A stretch of DNA of 64,000 nucleotides, taken from contig CAWJKM010000002.1 of assembly GCA_963843525.1 (NCBI GenBank), positions 372,001 through 436,000 on the forward strand. Direction: 5' to 3'. The notes below the pieces were generated by a model. It searched no databases and had not been told where the DNA came from. It worked only from the letters and a program-made list of their open reading frames with translations. Made by a program: the position numbers and the translations under genes. This stretch comes from DATJPR01 sp963843525. Its GTDB lineage: Bacteria > Bacteroidota > Ignavibacteria > UBA10030 > UBA6906. Shown here piece by piece: positions 8,641 to 16,024 of the stretch (position 1 is its first letter; each line of letters begins with the position of its first letter).

Positions 8641-8669
8641 TTGACTTAGTATCCCTCAATGGATATATT
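8641..8669 (+). promoter_or_regulatory. Sigma-70-type promoter for the coiled-coil TPR protein
   Basis: TTGACT, 17 bases, TATATT, nearly the same as the promoter before the upstream TPR gene. It lies about 62 bases before the TTG start. Confidence 0.75.
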
Positions 8670-8730
8670 CCGAATGCTGAATTCTGTCTTGAATGCCCGC
8701 ATCTTATCACTTCACTGACGGGAGAGGGGA

Positions 8731-11010
8731 TTGTCTGTGGCTGAACTCGACGAAGCGACCCGGCAAGAGCAACGAAAGAAGGCCGGTGACTATTTAAAGA
8801 TGGCCGACAAGCTGTTCAAGGGTGGGGATCTCAACGGTGCCACCCGGCTTGTACAGATGGCCATGGCGGTCGACCCACAGAACCCGTACGTCAATGCGTA
8901 TGCAGAACGGTTGAAGATCGCCGCCTCTCAAAAGGCGAGTCAATCGTTGGATGCTCCTCCGACCCCTGCTCCCCCGGCGCCTTCAGGGAGATCCTCTGGA
9001 ACCGCCCCCGTGACTGCTTCAGGGACACGCCCTCCCGGCGAAAAGCCGGCAGCGCCCCCGCCGACTCCCCTGACGGCGTCCCAGCAACGTTCCATACCTC
9101 CCGACGCGCACGGCCGTGCGTTGGAACAGGAGATGCGCCGGAACGCTGAAGTCGAAGCCCGGAAGATGGCACACGATGACCAGGTCCGCAAATCTGTGGA
9201 AGATGAATACCGGCCCAAACTGGAAGAGGCGGTGCGAGTCATCGAGGACTATCGCCGCCGTCTCGAGGAAGAGAAGCGGCGGCGGACCGAGCTGGAGACG
9301 GAATACCGGGAGCTTTCGACCGCGAGGGAGGGGCAATTCCAGGAGGAATTGGACCAACGGATCGACAGCGAACAGAAACGCCTGGAGGCGGAATTCGCCG
9401 CCCGTCTGCGGGTTGAGAAGGCTGCAGTGGAGGAGGTGACGGGAAAACGGAAAGCGCAGGAGGAGCGCTCGCGTGCGCTCGAAGAAAGCCGGCGCATCAT
9501 TGAAGCGGAGAAAATCCGCATTCAGCGGGAGATGGAGACGCGGCTCACGGAAGAGCGGGCACAACTCCAGAATTTGCGGGTTCAGGAGGAGGCGGCGTTG
9601 GCCGAACGGAGGAAAACCGCAGAGCTGCAGCTCAGGCAGCTTCAGGAGGACCTCCACCGGAAAATGCAGGAAGAATTAAGCGCGACGCGGGACCGTCTGG
9701 AAGAGGACGCGCGCCGGCAACTCGCCGCGGAACATCGCCGGCTCGAGGAAACGCGTGCACGCGAATCTGCCGAAGCAAAAGAGGCCCATCGTCATTTTGA
9801 AGAGGAGACGCGGCGTCGGATGGAAGAGGAACTCGCGAAACGGCTTGCGAAAGAACGCGCGAACCTCGAAGCCGAAACGCGCCGTCAATTGGACATCGAA
9901 CGCGTTCGCATTGAGGAAGACGCATACCGGAGAGCAGAGGAGGCGGGGAAGGCCCAACGGGATGAGCAGGAACGTGTGGCCGCGGAATTACGCGCAAAAG
10001 CTGAGGAAGAACGGCGAAGAAAGGAAGAAGAGCAGGAACGGCAGCTGCGATCGGAGGCCGAAGAAACGCGACGGTACGAGGAGGCGGTCCGGCAGGCAAT
10101 TGATGAGGGAAGGCGTGTCGCGCAGGCGAAAACGGTCCGGGGGTACCTCGACCAGGCGGCGATCGCTCTCGAGAACCAGCGTTTCGACGAAGCACTTCAG
10201 GATATTACCAGGGCTCTCCGTCTTGAACCTTCGAACCCCGAAGGCCAGGAACTTGAAAAACGGGTCTACGCGGTCCGCGATGAAACCTCCCGCCAGAAGG
10301 AACAGCAGGAGCGCAGAACCGAACAGCGTCGTCGTCTCGAGGAACTCCAGCGACGTCTCGAGGAACAGACCAAACGCGATGCCGAAGAACAGAAGGCGCG
10401 GGCGATCCGTGAGGCAAAACTCGCCGCACTTCTTCGCCGGACCAAGGAGCTTCAACGGTCAGGGCAGTTTGAAGCCGCACTGAAGGAGCTCAATAACCTC
10501 TATCAGATCGATCCGGGGAGTCCCGCGGGCCGCGAAATTGAAATCGGCATAATTGCGACGCAGCAATCGCGGGTGGACGCGGAGGCAATCTCCGCCCGGA
10601 GATCTGCGGAGAGCGAAACGTGGCGAAGAGAGGAAGAAGGTCGTGAACTGGAGCGTCAGGCAGATCGCGAACGATTGAAGCAAGATGCGTTCGAGTCCTA
10701 CCGGAGCATGCTCAAGCAGTCCTGGGTCAACGGAATTCCCGCGAGCGACGAGCGCGCAATGATTGAAGTAATCCGGCTTTCGCTCGGAATCTCGGATGAG
10801 GACCGCGACTCGCTGGAAAAAGAGATTCGGGCGGAATGCTATGCAGACGCTTTCCGGTCGGCGCAACGCAACGGTATTGTTGTCGCAGACGACGAACACG
10901 CGCTCGCGCCCCTGCGGCAGGTCTTCGACCTCCAGACAGACGAGGCACGACAGATCGAGGCGGACGTCCTTCGTGAAACCGAGACGCGCACCTCCTCGGC
11001 GGTCGAGTAG
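8731..11010 (+). CDS. TPR and long coiled-coil protein
   Basis: A 759-residue soluble protein of unknown function. An N-terminal TPR-like unit (residues 13-55, GDLNGATRLVQMAMAVDPQNP) is followed by a Pro-rich linker and a Glu/Arg/Lys-rich coiled coil from about 125 to 465. Two more TPR-like units follow (about 475-515 and 570-610), then a second coiled coil and a helical C-terminal domain (about 655-745, YRSMLKQSWVNGIPASDERAMIEVI). I use the TTG at 8731, with GGAGAGGGG just upstream; a GTG two codons later is an alternative. It has no signal peptide. Together with the preceding membrane TPR protein it may form a cytoplasmic scaffold; this is inference from adjacency and shared repeats. Confidence 0.7.
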   Translation: MSVAELDEATRQEQRKKAGDYLKMADKLFKGGDLNGATRLVQMAMAVDPQNPYVNAYAERLKIAASQKASQSLDAPPTPAPPAPSGRSSGTAPVTASGTRPPGEKPAAPPPTPLTASQQRSIPPDAHGRALEQEMRRNAEVEARKMAHDDQVRKSVEDEYRPKLEEAVRVIEDYRRRLEEEKRRRTELETEYRELSTAREGQFQEELDQRIDSEQKRLEAEFAARLRVEKAAVEEVTGKRKAQEERSRALEESRRIIEAEKIRIQREMETRLTEERAQLQNLRVQEEAALAERRKTAELQLRQLQEDLHRKMQEELSATRDRLEEDARRQLAAEHRRLEETRARESAEAKEAHRHFEEETRRRMEEELAKRLAKERANLEAETRRQLDIERVRIEEDAYRRAEEAGKAQRDEQERVAAELRAKAEEERRRKEEEQERQLRSEAEETRRYEEAVRQAIDEGRRVAQAKTVRGYLDQAAIALENQRFDEALQDITRALRLEPSNPEGQELEKRVYAVRDETSRQKEQQERRTEQRRRLEELQRRLEEQTKRDAEEQKARAIREAKLAALLRRTKELQRSGQFEAALKELNNLYQIDPGSPAGREIEIGIIATQQSRVDAEAISARRSAESETWRREEEGRELERQADRERLKQDAFESYRSMLKQSWVNGIPASDERAMIEVIRLSLGISDEDRDSLEKEIRAECYADAFRSAQRNGIVVADDEHALAPLRQVFDLQTDEARQIEADVLRETETRTSSAVE

Positions 11011-11074
11011 AACCCCCCATCGTCCGCAGCCCCTGCCGGCCTTCCTGCAGCGGGTGCGGGCCTCCGCCCTCCAT

Positions 11075-11938
11075 TCACGGCGCGCGCTTCGCGAGCCGTC
11101 CCGCAAGTGACCTTCTGTACAGAACGCACGTCCACCACACAAGATTCATGAATACAAGGTTGAACAGCAGGTACTGCGGAAGGGCGTCGAAGAGCGAGAA
11201 GAGCACGAGCACGATGTTCTCTGTGCCAAGTCCGAGGAACCCCGACCACCGTATGCCCACCCGATCCCCATACCAGGCCTCGTCACTCCCCCGCAGTCCT
11301 CGTTTTGCCCAGCGATCGAGCCGGACCATCATTGCATCCTGCCAGCCGTAAAGAAACAGAAAGATGCGTTGGAGCCGCCGGGTCCAGGGATCCTCGTTCA
11401 AATCCTCGGGCCGGATCTCCTCTGTTGTCCTGTTGATGGTATAGGAATTTTCGAGATGGAGGAACGAGGTGTGGTACAGCACGTGATAGGAGATGTGCAG
11501 GACGACCGAAAGAAATGCGAAGAGGGCCAGAAGAAGATACAGGTACGAACCTTCGTGCCTGCTCACAGAGATGCCGATGGAAACGAATATCGAAAGGCTG
11601 ACAAAGAAATCGCCGATCGAATCGAGAAACCTTCCTTTTCTGCTGTATTGTTCCCGCGCACGCGCCAGCTGGCCGTCGGCTGCGTCGAGTGCGTCCTTTG
11701 CCAGGAGAAGGACCCCTGCGACTTGCGTCGTTGTCGTGGTGCCACCGGAGTAGACCCATGCACTCAGAAAACCGACAAGGATTGCCGCGACGGTGACCTG
11801 GTTCGGCGTCGCCGGGGTCGGGTACAGGATTCTTACCAGCACGCCGGCGATCGGCCGGACAAAGTACACGTTGATCAATTCATCGGATTGATCGGATTTC
11901 TTTGACCGGCTGTAGGAATAGGGCTTCCGTGTTTTCAT
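11075..11938 (-). CDS. CDP-alcohol phosphatidyltransferase family membrane enzyme
   Basis: A 287-residue integral membrane enzyme that joins a CDP-activated alcohol or diacylglycerol to an alcohol acceptor with release of CMP. The complete CDP-OH-P motif is present at residues 85-110: D85, D88-G89, A92-R93, G102, D106 and D110. Six hydrophobic segments surround it, and the last two (about 230-275) form the C-terminal membrane pair. The ATG overlaps the stop of the upstream nucleotidyltransferase gene by 4 bases (ATGA), indicating translational coupling. It is the last gene of a four-gene minus-strand operon containing a second family member, a HisC/CobD-like PLP enzyme and a nucleotidyltransferase. 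The substrate is not identifiable from sequence alone. Confidence 0.88.
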   Translation of the reverse strand: MKTRKPYSYSRSKKSDQSDELINVYFVRPIAGVLVRILYPTPATPNQVTVAAILVGFLSAWVYSGGTTTTTQVAGVLLLAKDALDAADGQLARAREQYSRKGRFLDSIGDFFVSLSIFVSIGISVSRHEGSYLYLLLALFAFLSVVLHISYHVLYHTSFLHLENSYTINRTTEEIRPEDLNEDPWTRRLQRIFLFLYGWQDAMMVRLDRWAKRGLRGSDEAWYGDRVGIRWSGFLGLGTENIVLVLFSLFDALPQYLLFNLVFMNLVWWTCVLYRRSLAGRLAKRAP

Positions 11939-12654
11939 AATCCCAGGGTCAAAGCAAGTGCCGAGGCCACCCGCAGGTCGTCGGGCGTATCGATTTCCAT
12001 GCAGGGGAGTCCTTGCGTCGAAACCGCCGCGATTCGCGCCCCCCTGTCGATGATCTCCTGAAATGATGCCTCATAGAATTCGTCCTGTTCCTTGCGCCGG
12101 TCGAGGACGCGGAAGAGCTGCCGTGCAGTCTCCCGGCTGAACATCTCGATCCCGATCGATTCGCCTGCCGCCCGTGAAGGTGTAATTGCCTTGCCAATCT
12201 GGCGGACATACGGCCCGTCGAGTGCCACCTTGATTTCTTCTGCGCCCAGCCGGTCGTCTTCTCTCATGAGAAGTGCATCGGGAACCGGGCTGGCAAGGAG
12301 GAGGTGAAGGAGGTGAGGATCAAAGAGGATATCGGCGTCAAGGAGAAGGATGCTGTTGTCGCCGGTCTCCCGGCCCGCCAACCAGAGAGAATAGTTGTTG
12401 TTGGTGGTTGCGTACTTCTCATTGTGGACAAAACGCACGGGCATCGCAAGCCCGAGCGAGCGAACAGCTTCCTCGACAAGCGGTTGAAGATATCCGGTGA
12501 CGAGAACGCACTCGGCAAGTCCCGCCGATTGAAGCGCAGAGAGGGTTCGTGGAAGAAGAGATTGGTGCCCGACGGGGAGAAGGCATTTCGGCAGGTGATC
12601 GGTAAGAGGGCGCATCCGGGAACCAACACCCGCTGCCAGAAGTATGCCGGTCAT
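11935..12654 (-). CDS. LicC-like nucleotidyltransferase (probable phospho-alcohol cytidylyltransferase)
   Basis: A 239-residue soluble enzyme of the sugar-1-phosphate nucleotidyltransferase superfamily. The N-terminal signature LAAGVGSRMRPLTDHLPKCLLPVG binds the nucleotide; LLDADILF (about 103-110) holds the metal-binding Asp. The block NEKYATTNNNYSLWLA is like that of CTP:phosphocholine (LicC) and related phospho-alcohol cytidylyltransferases rather than glucose-1-phosphate enzymes. Placed directly before a CDP-alcohol phosphatidyltransferase with overlapping codons, it most likely makes the CDP-alcohol which that enzyme uses. CTP preference and substrate are inferred. It starts 5 bases after the stop of the aminotransferase gene. 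Confidence 0.82.
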   Translation of the reverse strand: MTGILLAAGVGSRMRPLTDHLPKCLLPVGHQSLLPRTLSALQSAGLAECVLVTGYLQPLVEEAVRSLGLAMPVRFVHNEKYATTNNNYSLWLAGRETGDNSILLLDADILFDPHLLHLLLASPVPDALLMREDDRLGAEEIKVALDGPYVRQIGKAITPSRAAGESIGIEMFSRETARQLFRVLDRRKEQDEFYEASFQEIIDRGARIAAVSTQGLPCMEIDTPDDLRVASALALTLGL

Positions 12655-12659
12655 GGATC

Positions 12660-13727
12660 CTACGCATTCTCCGGATTCATGACGGACAGATGAAGCCGCC
12701 GCGCGGCGACCTCTTTGAACGCGTCGATGACCCGTGTATTCTGTTCGGAAGTGCCAATCGTGATCCGGATGCAGTCTTCCAATCCCGGGTCGTCAAGGAA
12801 TTTCACGATGATTCCGGCCCGCTCCAATCCCTCTTTCATCTCCCGTTTTCTGTCGACCGGATAGCGCACCAGAAGGAAATTTGCATCGGAGCGAAATGGT
12901 GTGAACCCTTCAATGGTCGCAAGTTCCCGGGTGTACCTGAGCATGTCCTGGTGCATCGCCGTTGCCATCGAAGTGTAATAGTCAGGCTCATCAAGTGCGG
13001 CAAGGGCAATCTTTTCGGAAAGCTGGTTGTACCCGAGATACCGCGCGCTGAACGTCACAAGCTGCTCAAGGTCTTCGCCGGCGCACGCATAGCCGATCCT
13101 CAATCCCGCGAGGGCATAATATTTCGAAAACGTTCGCAGAACCAGGAGACGGTCGTAACGCGCGAGAAGCTTGCCCGGGTGGCTGGTGCCATTGCCGGCG
13201 AACCCATGGTACGCTTCATCGAGGACGATGATCGAGGAGGCGCAATGATCCACAATATGGTCAAGGGCCTCCGGGGAGAGGCTGTTGCCCGTGGGATTAT
13301 TGGGGGATGCGATGAGGATCACGCGCGGACGGTGGAGGTCATAGAGGCGAAGGATCTCCTCTTCGTCATGTTCGAACCGGCCGTTTCGCTCCCTGATCGA
13401 ATAGTGTTCTTCGCGCCCGAAGACTTCTTTTGCCACCGATTTGTAGTACCACCATGACTGGTTGGGAAGAAGAATTACCTCGTCCCGGTGAAGATAGCAG
13501 TGGACGACCTGTTTCAGCATATCCTCGCTGCCGTAGCTGAGGAGGATTTGTTTCTCCGGAATGCCCAGGTCGGTGCTCAATCGTTCCGAGAGCTCGCTCT
13601 TCTTCCCGCGCATATAGGAGCGGGAATAAAGACTGAGCTGTTCCAGCCGCGCTTCCCGCAGGACCCGATAGCACGAGGGTGCTGGCCCGTACTGGTTCTC
13701 GTTTCTGTCAAGATAGAGGGTAGTCAT
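12660..13727 (-). CDS. HisC/CobD-like PLP-dependent aminotransferase or decarboxylase
   Basis: A 355-residue fold-type I PLP enzyme. It shows the hallmarks of the histidinol-phosphate aminotransferase family: NENQYGP at 10-16, SPNNPTGN at 141-148, LDEAYHGF at 169-176 and the PLP lysine K202 in RTFSKYYALAGLRIGY. The same family includes CobD-type threonine- or serine-phosphate decarboxylases. No histidine-biosynthesis genes are near, whereas a nucleotidyltransferase and two CDP-alcohol transferases flank it, so a role in making an amino-alcohol phosphate headgroup is more likely than histidine synthesis (inference). The frame extends upstream to 13868, but the ATG at 13727 begins the conserved region. 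Confidence 0.85.
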   Translation of the reverse strand: MTTLYLDRNENQYGPAPSCYRVLREARLEQLSLYSRSYMRGKKSELSERLSTDLGIPEKQILLSYGSEDMLKQVVHCYLHRDEVILLPNQSWWYYKSVAKEVFGREEHYSIRERNGRFEHDEEEILRLYDLHRPRVILIASPNNPTGNSLSPEALDHIVDHCASSIIVLDEAYHGFAGNGTSHPGKLLARYDRLLVLRTFSKYYALAGLRIGYACAGEDLEQLVTFSARYLGYNQLSEKIALAALDEPDYYTSMATAMHQDMLRYTRELATIEGFTPFRSDANFLLVRYPVDRKREMKEGLERAGIIVKFLDDPGLEDCIRITIGTSEQNTRVIDAFKEVAARRLHLSVMNPENA

Positions 13728-13764
13728 AGACCGATGCCCATTGGAAGGAAACCGACGATTTCTT

Positions 13765-14004
13765 TCAAGCAGAGATTTGTTCTTCTTGCGCGCTGACCGT
13801 CTCCAGCGCGAGATCCAGACGGTGTTGAACGGCCCGTTGCCAGAGCTGCATGCCGATGAGGTACACATTTCCGGCGGTTGCGACGATCCAGCAAAACACT
13901 CCCGGATCCCCCGCCAGCGCCGCCAGGATCAGCCCGGTCCGGTTTGTGGTGGCGCCGAGAATAGTCCACCATCGCATGGGTTTTGCATTATACGTCCTGA
14001 ACAA
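13765..14004 (-). pseudogene. Displaced C-terminal membrane segment of the upstream CDP-alcohol transferase
   Basis: A 79-codon frame that opens inside the last codons of the preceding gene, in the +1 frame. It has no ATG at its beginning (only a TTG at 14004) and no clear ribosome-binding site. It encodes two hydrophobic segments after PMRWWTILGATTNRTGLI and ends in a polar tail, just what the C-terminal membrane pair of a CDP-alcohol phosphatidyltransferase looks like; the 13988-14665 gene lacks this part. I read the two as one gene interrupted by a single-base frameshift near 14000-14030. A sequencing error, a true mutation or programmed frameshifting are all possible. Confidence 0.65.
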
Positions 14005-14665
14005 CTCCGGCGGGACGAGGCGTTTCTCTCCGGAGTCGTTCGGACCGGGCCTGAAGTGCCATGTATCTCAGGTAGATCTGGAGGGCAAGCCGTTTTCCGA
14101 TCCATACCCCCGATTCTTCACTGCGCTGCAACTCTTTTTCCGCTCTTGCGAATTCGTCGGCGAGAAAATTCGCTTTCCCCTTGATGGCCGCGATATACGC
14201 CTGCTGGCGATAATCAAATACGATGGCATGAAGGGCCGAGGTAAAGCCCCCTGCGGCGGCCAGCCACCACATGGACGGGTCGCTCGTGTATTTCGTGAGG
14301 CCTACTCCTACACCAACGAAGATTGCCACGCTGAGTGCCCAGTCGGCAACGCCGTCGACGAGCCGGCCGAAAGGACTGCCGCTATTCTGAAGTCTGGCGA
14401 GCATTCCGTCGGCGCAGTCGAGAACGTTCGCGATTGCATACCACATTCCTGCAAATGCAAAACCGGAAACCGTTCCCTGTGCGAAACACCACGCAGATGC
14501 AAAACCCGCGAGAAGGGAAAGAAACGTTACCTGGTTCGGCGTGACTGGAAGACGATAAATGGTCTTCACAAAGACGAAGGCAATGGGTCTGTAGAAGAAG
14601 AGGTCTAAGACCTCCTCAGCTTCGGCCATCTTGAGAGAAATCCGGTATTCTGATAGGAGAGACAT
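13988..14665 (-). CDS. CDP-alcohol phosphatidyltransferase family enzyme, apparently frameshifted at its C-terminus
   Basis: A second enzyme of the CDP-OH-P family. The motif is complete at residues 83-108: D83, D86-G87, A90-R91, G100, D104, D108. The N-terminal EVLDLFFYRPIAFVFVKTIYRLPVTPNQVTFLS closely parallels the paralogue at 11075-11938 (same YRP...TPNQVT layout). The 225-residue frame stops after RPAGVVQDV, before the last two membrane helices expected for the family; these are encoded in the +1 frame at 13765-14004. The ATG at 14665 is preferred to an upstream TTG. It is the first gene of the minus-strand lipid operon. Confidence 0.82.
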   Translation of the reverse strand: MSLLSEYRISLKMAEAEEVLDLFFYRPIAFVFVKTIYRLPVTPNQVTFLSLLAGFASAWCFAQGTVSGFAFAGMWYAIANVLDCADGMLARLQNSGSPFGRLVDGVADWALSVAIFVGVGVGLTKYTSDPSMWWLAAAGGFTSALHAIVFDYRQQAYIAAIKGKANFLADEFARAEKELQRSEESGVWIGKRLALQIYLRYMALQARSERLRRETPRPAGVVQDV

Positions 14666-14718
14666 TATTGATCCCGTGTGCAATTTACAGGTTTTTCCTA
14701 AATACGCAAGGAACCGTA

Positions 14719-14747
14719 TTTACTACGTCTTGAAAATTGGCTATATT
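14719..14747 (+). promoter_or_regulatory. Probable phosphofructokinase promoter
   Basis: TTTACT, 17 bases, TATATT, about 57 bases before the ATG. Matches the spacing and -10 used elsewhere in the window. Confidence 0.65.
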
Positions 14748-14803
14748 GAGGAGAGTTTGGGAAAACAACGAACAAACTGAGAAAGGGTTTTTGACAACTT
14801 ACC

Positions 14804-15898
14804 ATGGCATCGAATAAACTACGCAGAATCGGAATACTGACAGGTGGTGGAGATTGCCCGGGCCTGAACGCGGTCATTCGCAGCGTTGCAAAGCCCGCTA
14901 TGGCGCACTTTGGAACGAAGGTTATCGGCATTCAGGATGGATATGAAGGTTTTGTTGAGGGGCGTGCACACGAGCTCACGCCGATTGATGTGTTGGGAAT
15001 CATCAACCAGGGCGGGACCATTTTAGGGACCTCGAACAAAGGTGATCCTTTTCACTTCCCGATGGGAGAACGAGGGAATATCCGGATTGTCGACGCTTCC
15101 GACCAGGTGATTTCCCATTATCGGAACTGGCAACTGGATTGCCTGATCGCGATTGGAGGGGATGGAACGATGACCATCGCGCACAAGCTCTCGGAGATGG
15201 GCTTGAACGTCATCGGGGTTCCCAAAACCATCGACAACGATCTCGATGCAACGGATATTACCTTCGGTCACGATTCAGCACGCGCCGTGGCGACTGAAGC
15301 AATTGACAGGCTTCAGACAACGGCGTCGGCGCACCACCGGGTCATCGTCGTGGAAACCATGGGGAGATATGCGGGGTGGATTGCCCTCGGAGCCGGGGTT
15401 GCGGGAGGATCGGACATCATTCTCATTCCGGAAATCCCATTTTCATGGGACAAGATTTTTGACTCCGTTCTCAAACGGAGCAAAGGGGCGAAATTCAGCA
15501 TCGTCTGTGTTGCCGAAGGCGCAAAACCCAAAGATGGCCAGATATCGGTCAAAGAGATGGACATTAAGCGGACTGATCCTGTTCGGCTGGGGGGGATCGG
15601 TGAACTGGTGGCAAAGCGGATCGAAGATGAGACGGGGCTGGAAACACGCGTGACAGTCCTCGGCCACGTCCAGCGCGGTGGTAGCCCGACGCCCTATGAC
15701 CGTATTCTTGCCACCCGATTCGGCACGGTGGCTCTCCAGGCCGCCTCCAATGGAGAATTTGGGGTCATGACCAGCCTGCAGCGCGACCAGGTGGGTACTG
15801 TCCCATTGAAGGACGCCATAGGCAAGCAGCGGATCGTCCCTATGGATCACCAGCTTCTCTTTGCTGCCCGGGCGGTCGGCACCTGCATGGGTGATTAG
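14804..15898 (+). CDS. pfkA: 6-phosphofructokinase (group III, mixed signature)
   Basis: Phosphorylates fructose 6-phosphate to fructose 1,6-bisphosphate in glycolysis. The 364-residue protein has the phosphate-donor loop GGDGT at 118-122 and the catalytic segment PKTIDND at 140-146, with D144 and D146 in the active site; GRYAGW and GHVQRGGSP are also conserved. Gly in GGDG is the ATP-type residue, while Lys in PKTIDND is the residue shared with PPi-dependent enzymes; this G/K mix is typical of group III enzymes, so the donor is likely ATP but not certain. It has its own promoter and is followed by a hairpin at 15931. Confidence 0.93.
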   Translation: MASNKLRRIGILTGGGDCPGLNAVIRSVAKPAMAHFGTKVIGIQDGYEGFVEGRAHELTPIDVLGIINQGGTILGTSNKGDPFHFPMGERGNIRIVDASDQVISHYRNWQLDCLIAIGGDGTMTIAHKLSEMGLNVIGVPKTIDNDLDATDITFGHDSARAVATEAIDRLQTTASAHHRVIVVETMGRYAGWIALGAGVAGGSDIILIPEIPFSWDKIFDSVLKRSKGAKFSIVCVAEGAKPKDGQISVKEMDIKRTDPVRLGGIGELVAKRIEDETGLETRVTVLGHVQRGGSPTPYDRILATRFGTVALQAASNGEFGVMTSLQRDQVGTVPLKDAIGKQRIVPMDHQLLFAARAVGTCMGD

Positions 15899-15930
15899 GA
15901 AGACTGCTTTCCTGTCAGAGATGAAAAGAA

Positions 15931-15966
15931 GAACGGCGGCCGGGTTTCCGGGCGCCGTTCGTATTA
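15931..15966. terminator. Probable bidirectional terminator hairpin between convergent genes
   Basis: GAACGGCG (15931-15938) pairs with CGCCGTTC (15953-15960) around an inner GC-rich stem. It lies between the convergent phosphofructokinase and SpoIIE-phosphatase genes. The minus-strand side has a T-rich run (CTTCTTTTC); the plus-strand side is only weakly T-rich. Confidence 0.55.
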
Positions 15967-16024
15967 TCCACCGGTGGTCCCACCGGTCGTAGCGGGCCGG
16001 CCGCAGGTCGCGTGTATCGTCCCG

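Noticed and set aside
9019..10455. Long minus-strand frames over the coiled-coil gene
   Set aside because: The repetitive GAG/CGC codon content of the coiled coil leaves the complement free of stops; no domain or start signal is present.
12660..13727. Assignment as hisC of histidine biosynthesis
   Set aside because: No his genes are near, and the tight coupling with nucleotidyl- and CDP-alcohol transferases argues for another role; kept as family-level call only.
11075..14665. Phosphonolipid (2-aminoethylphosphonate) pathway as an explanation of the lipid operon
   Set aside because: There is no PEP mutase or phosphonopyruvate decarboxylase in the operon or window, and the PLP enzyme is HisC/CobD-like.
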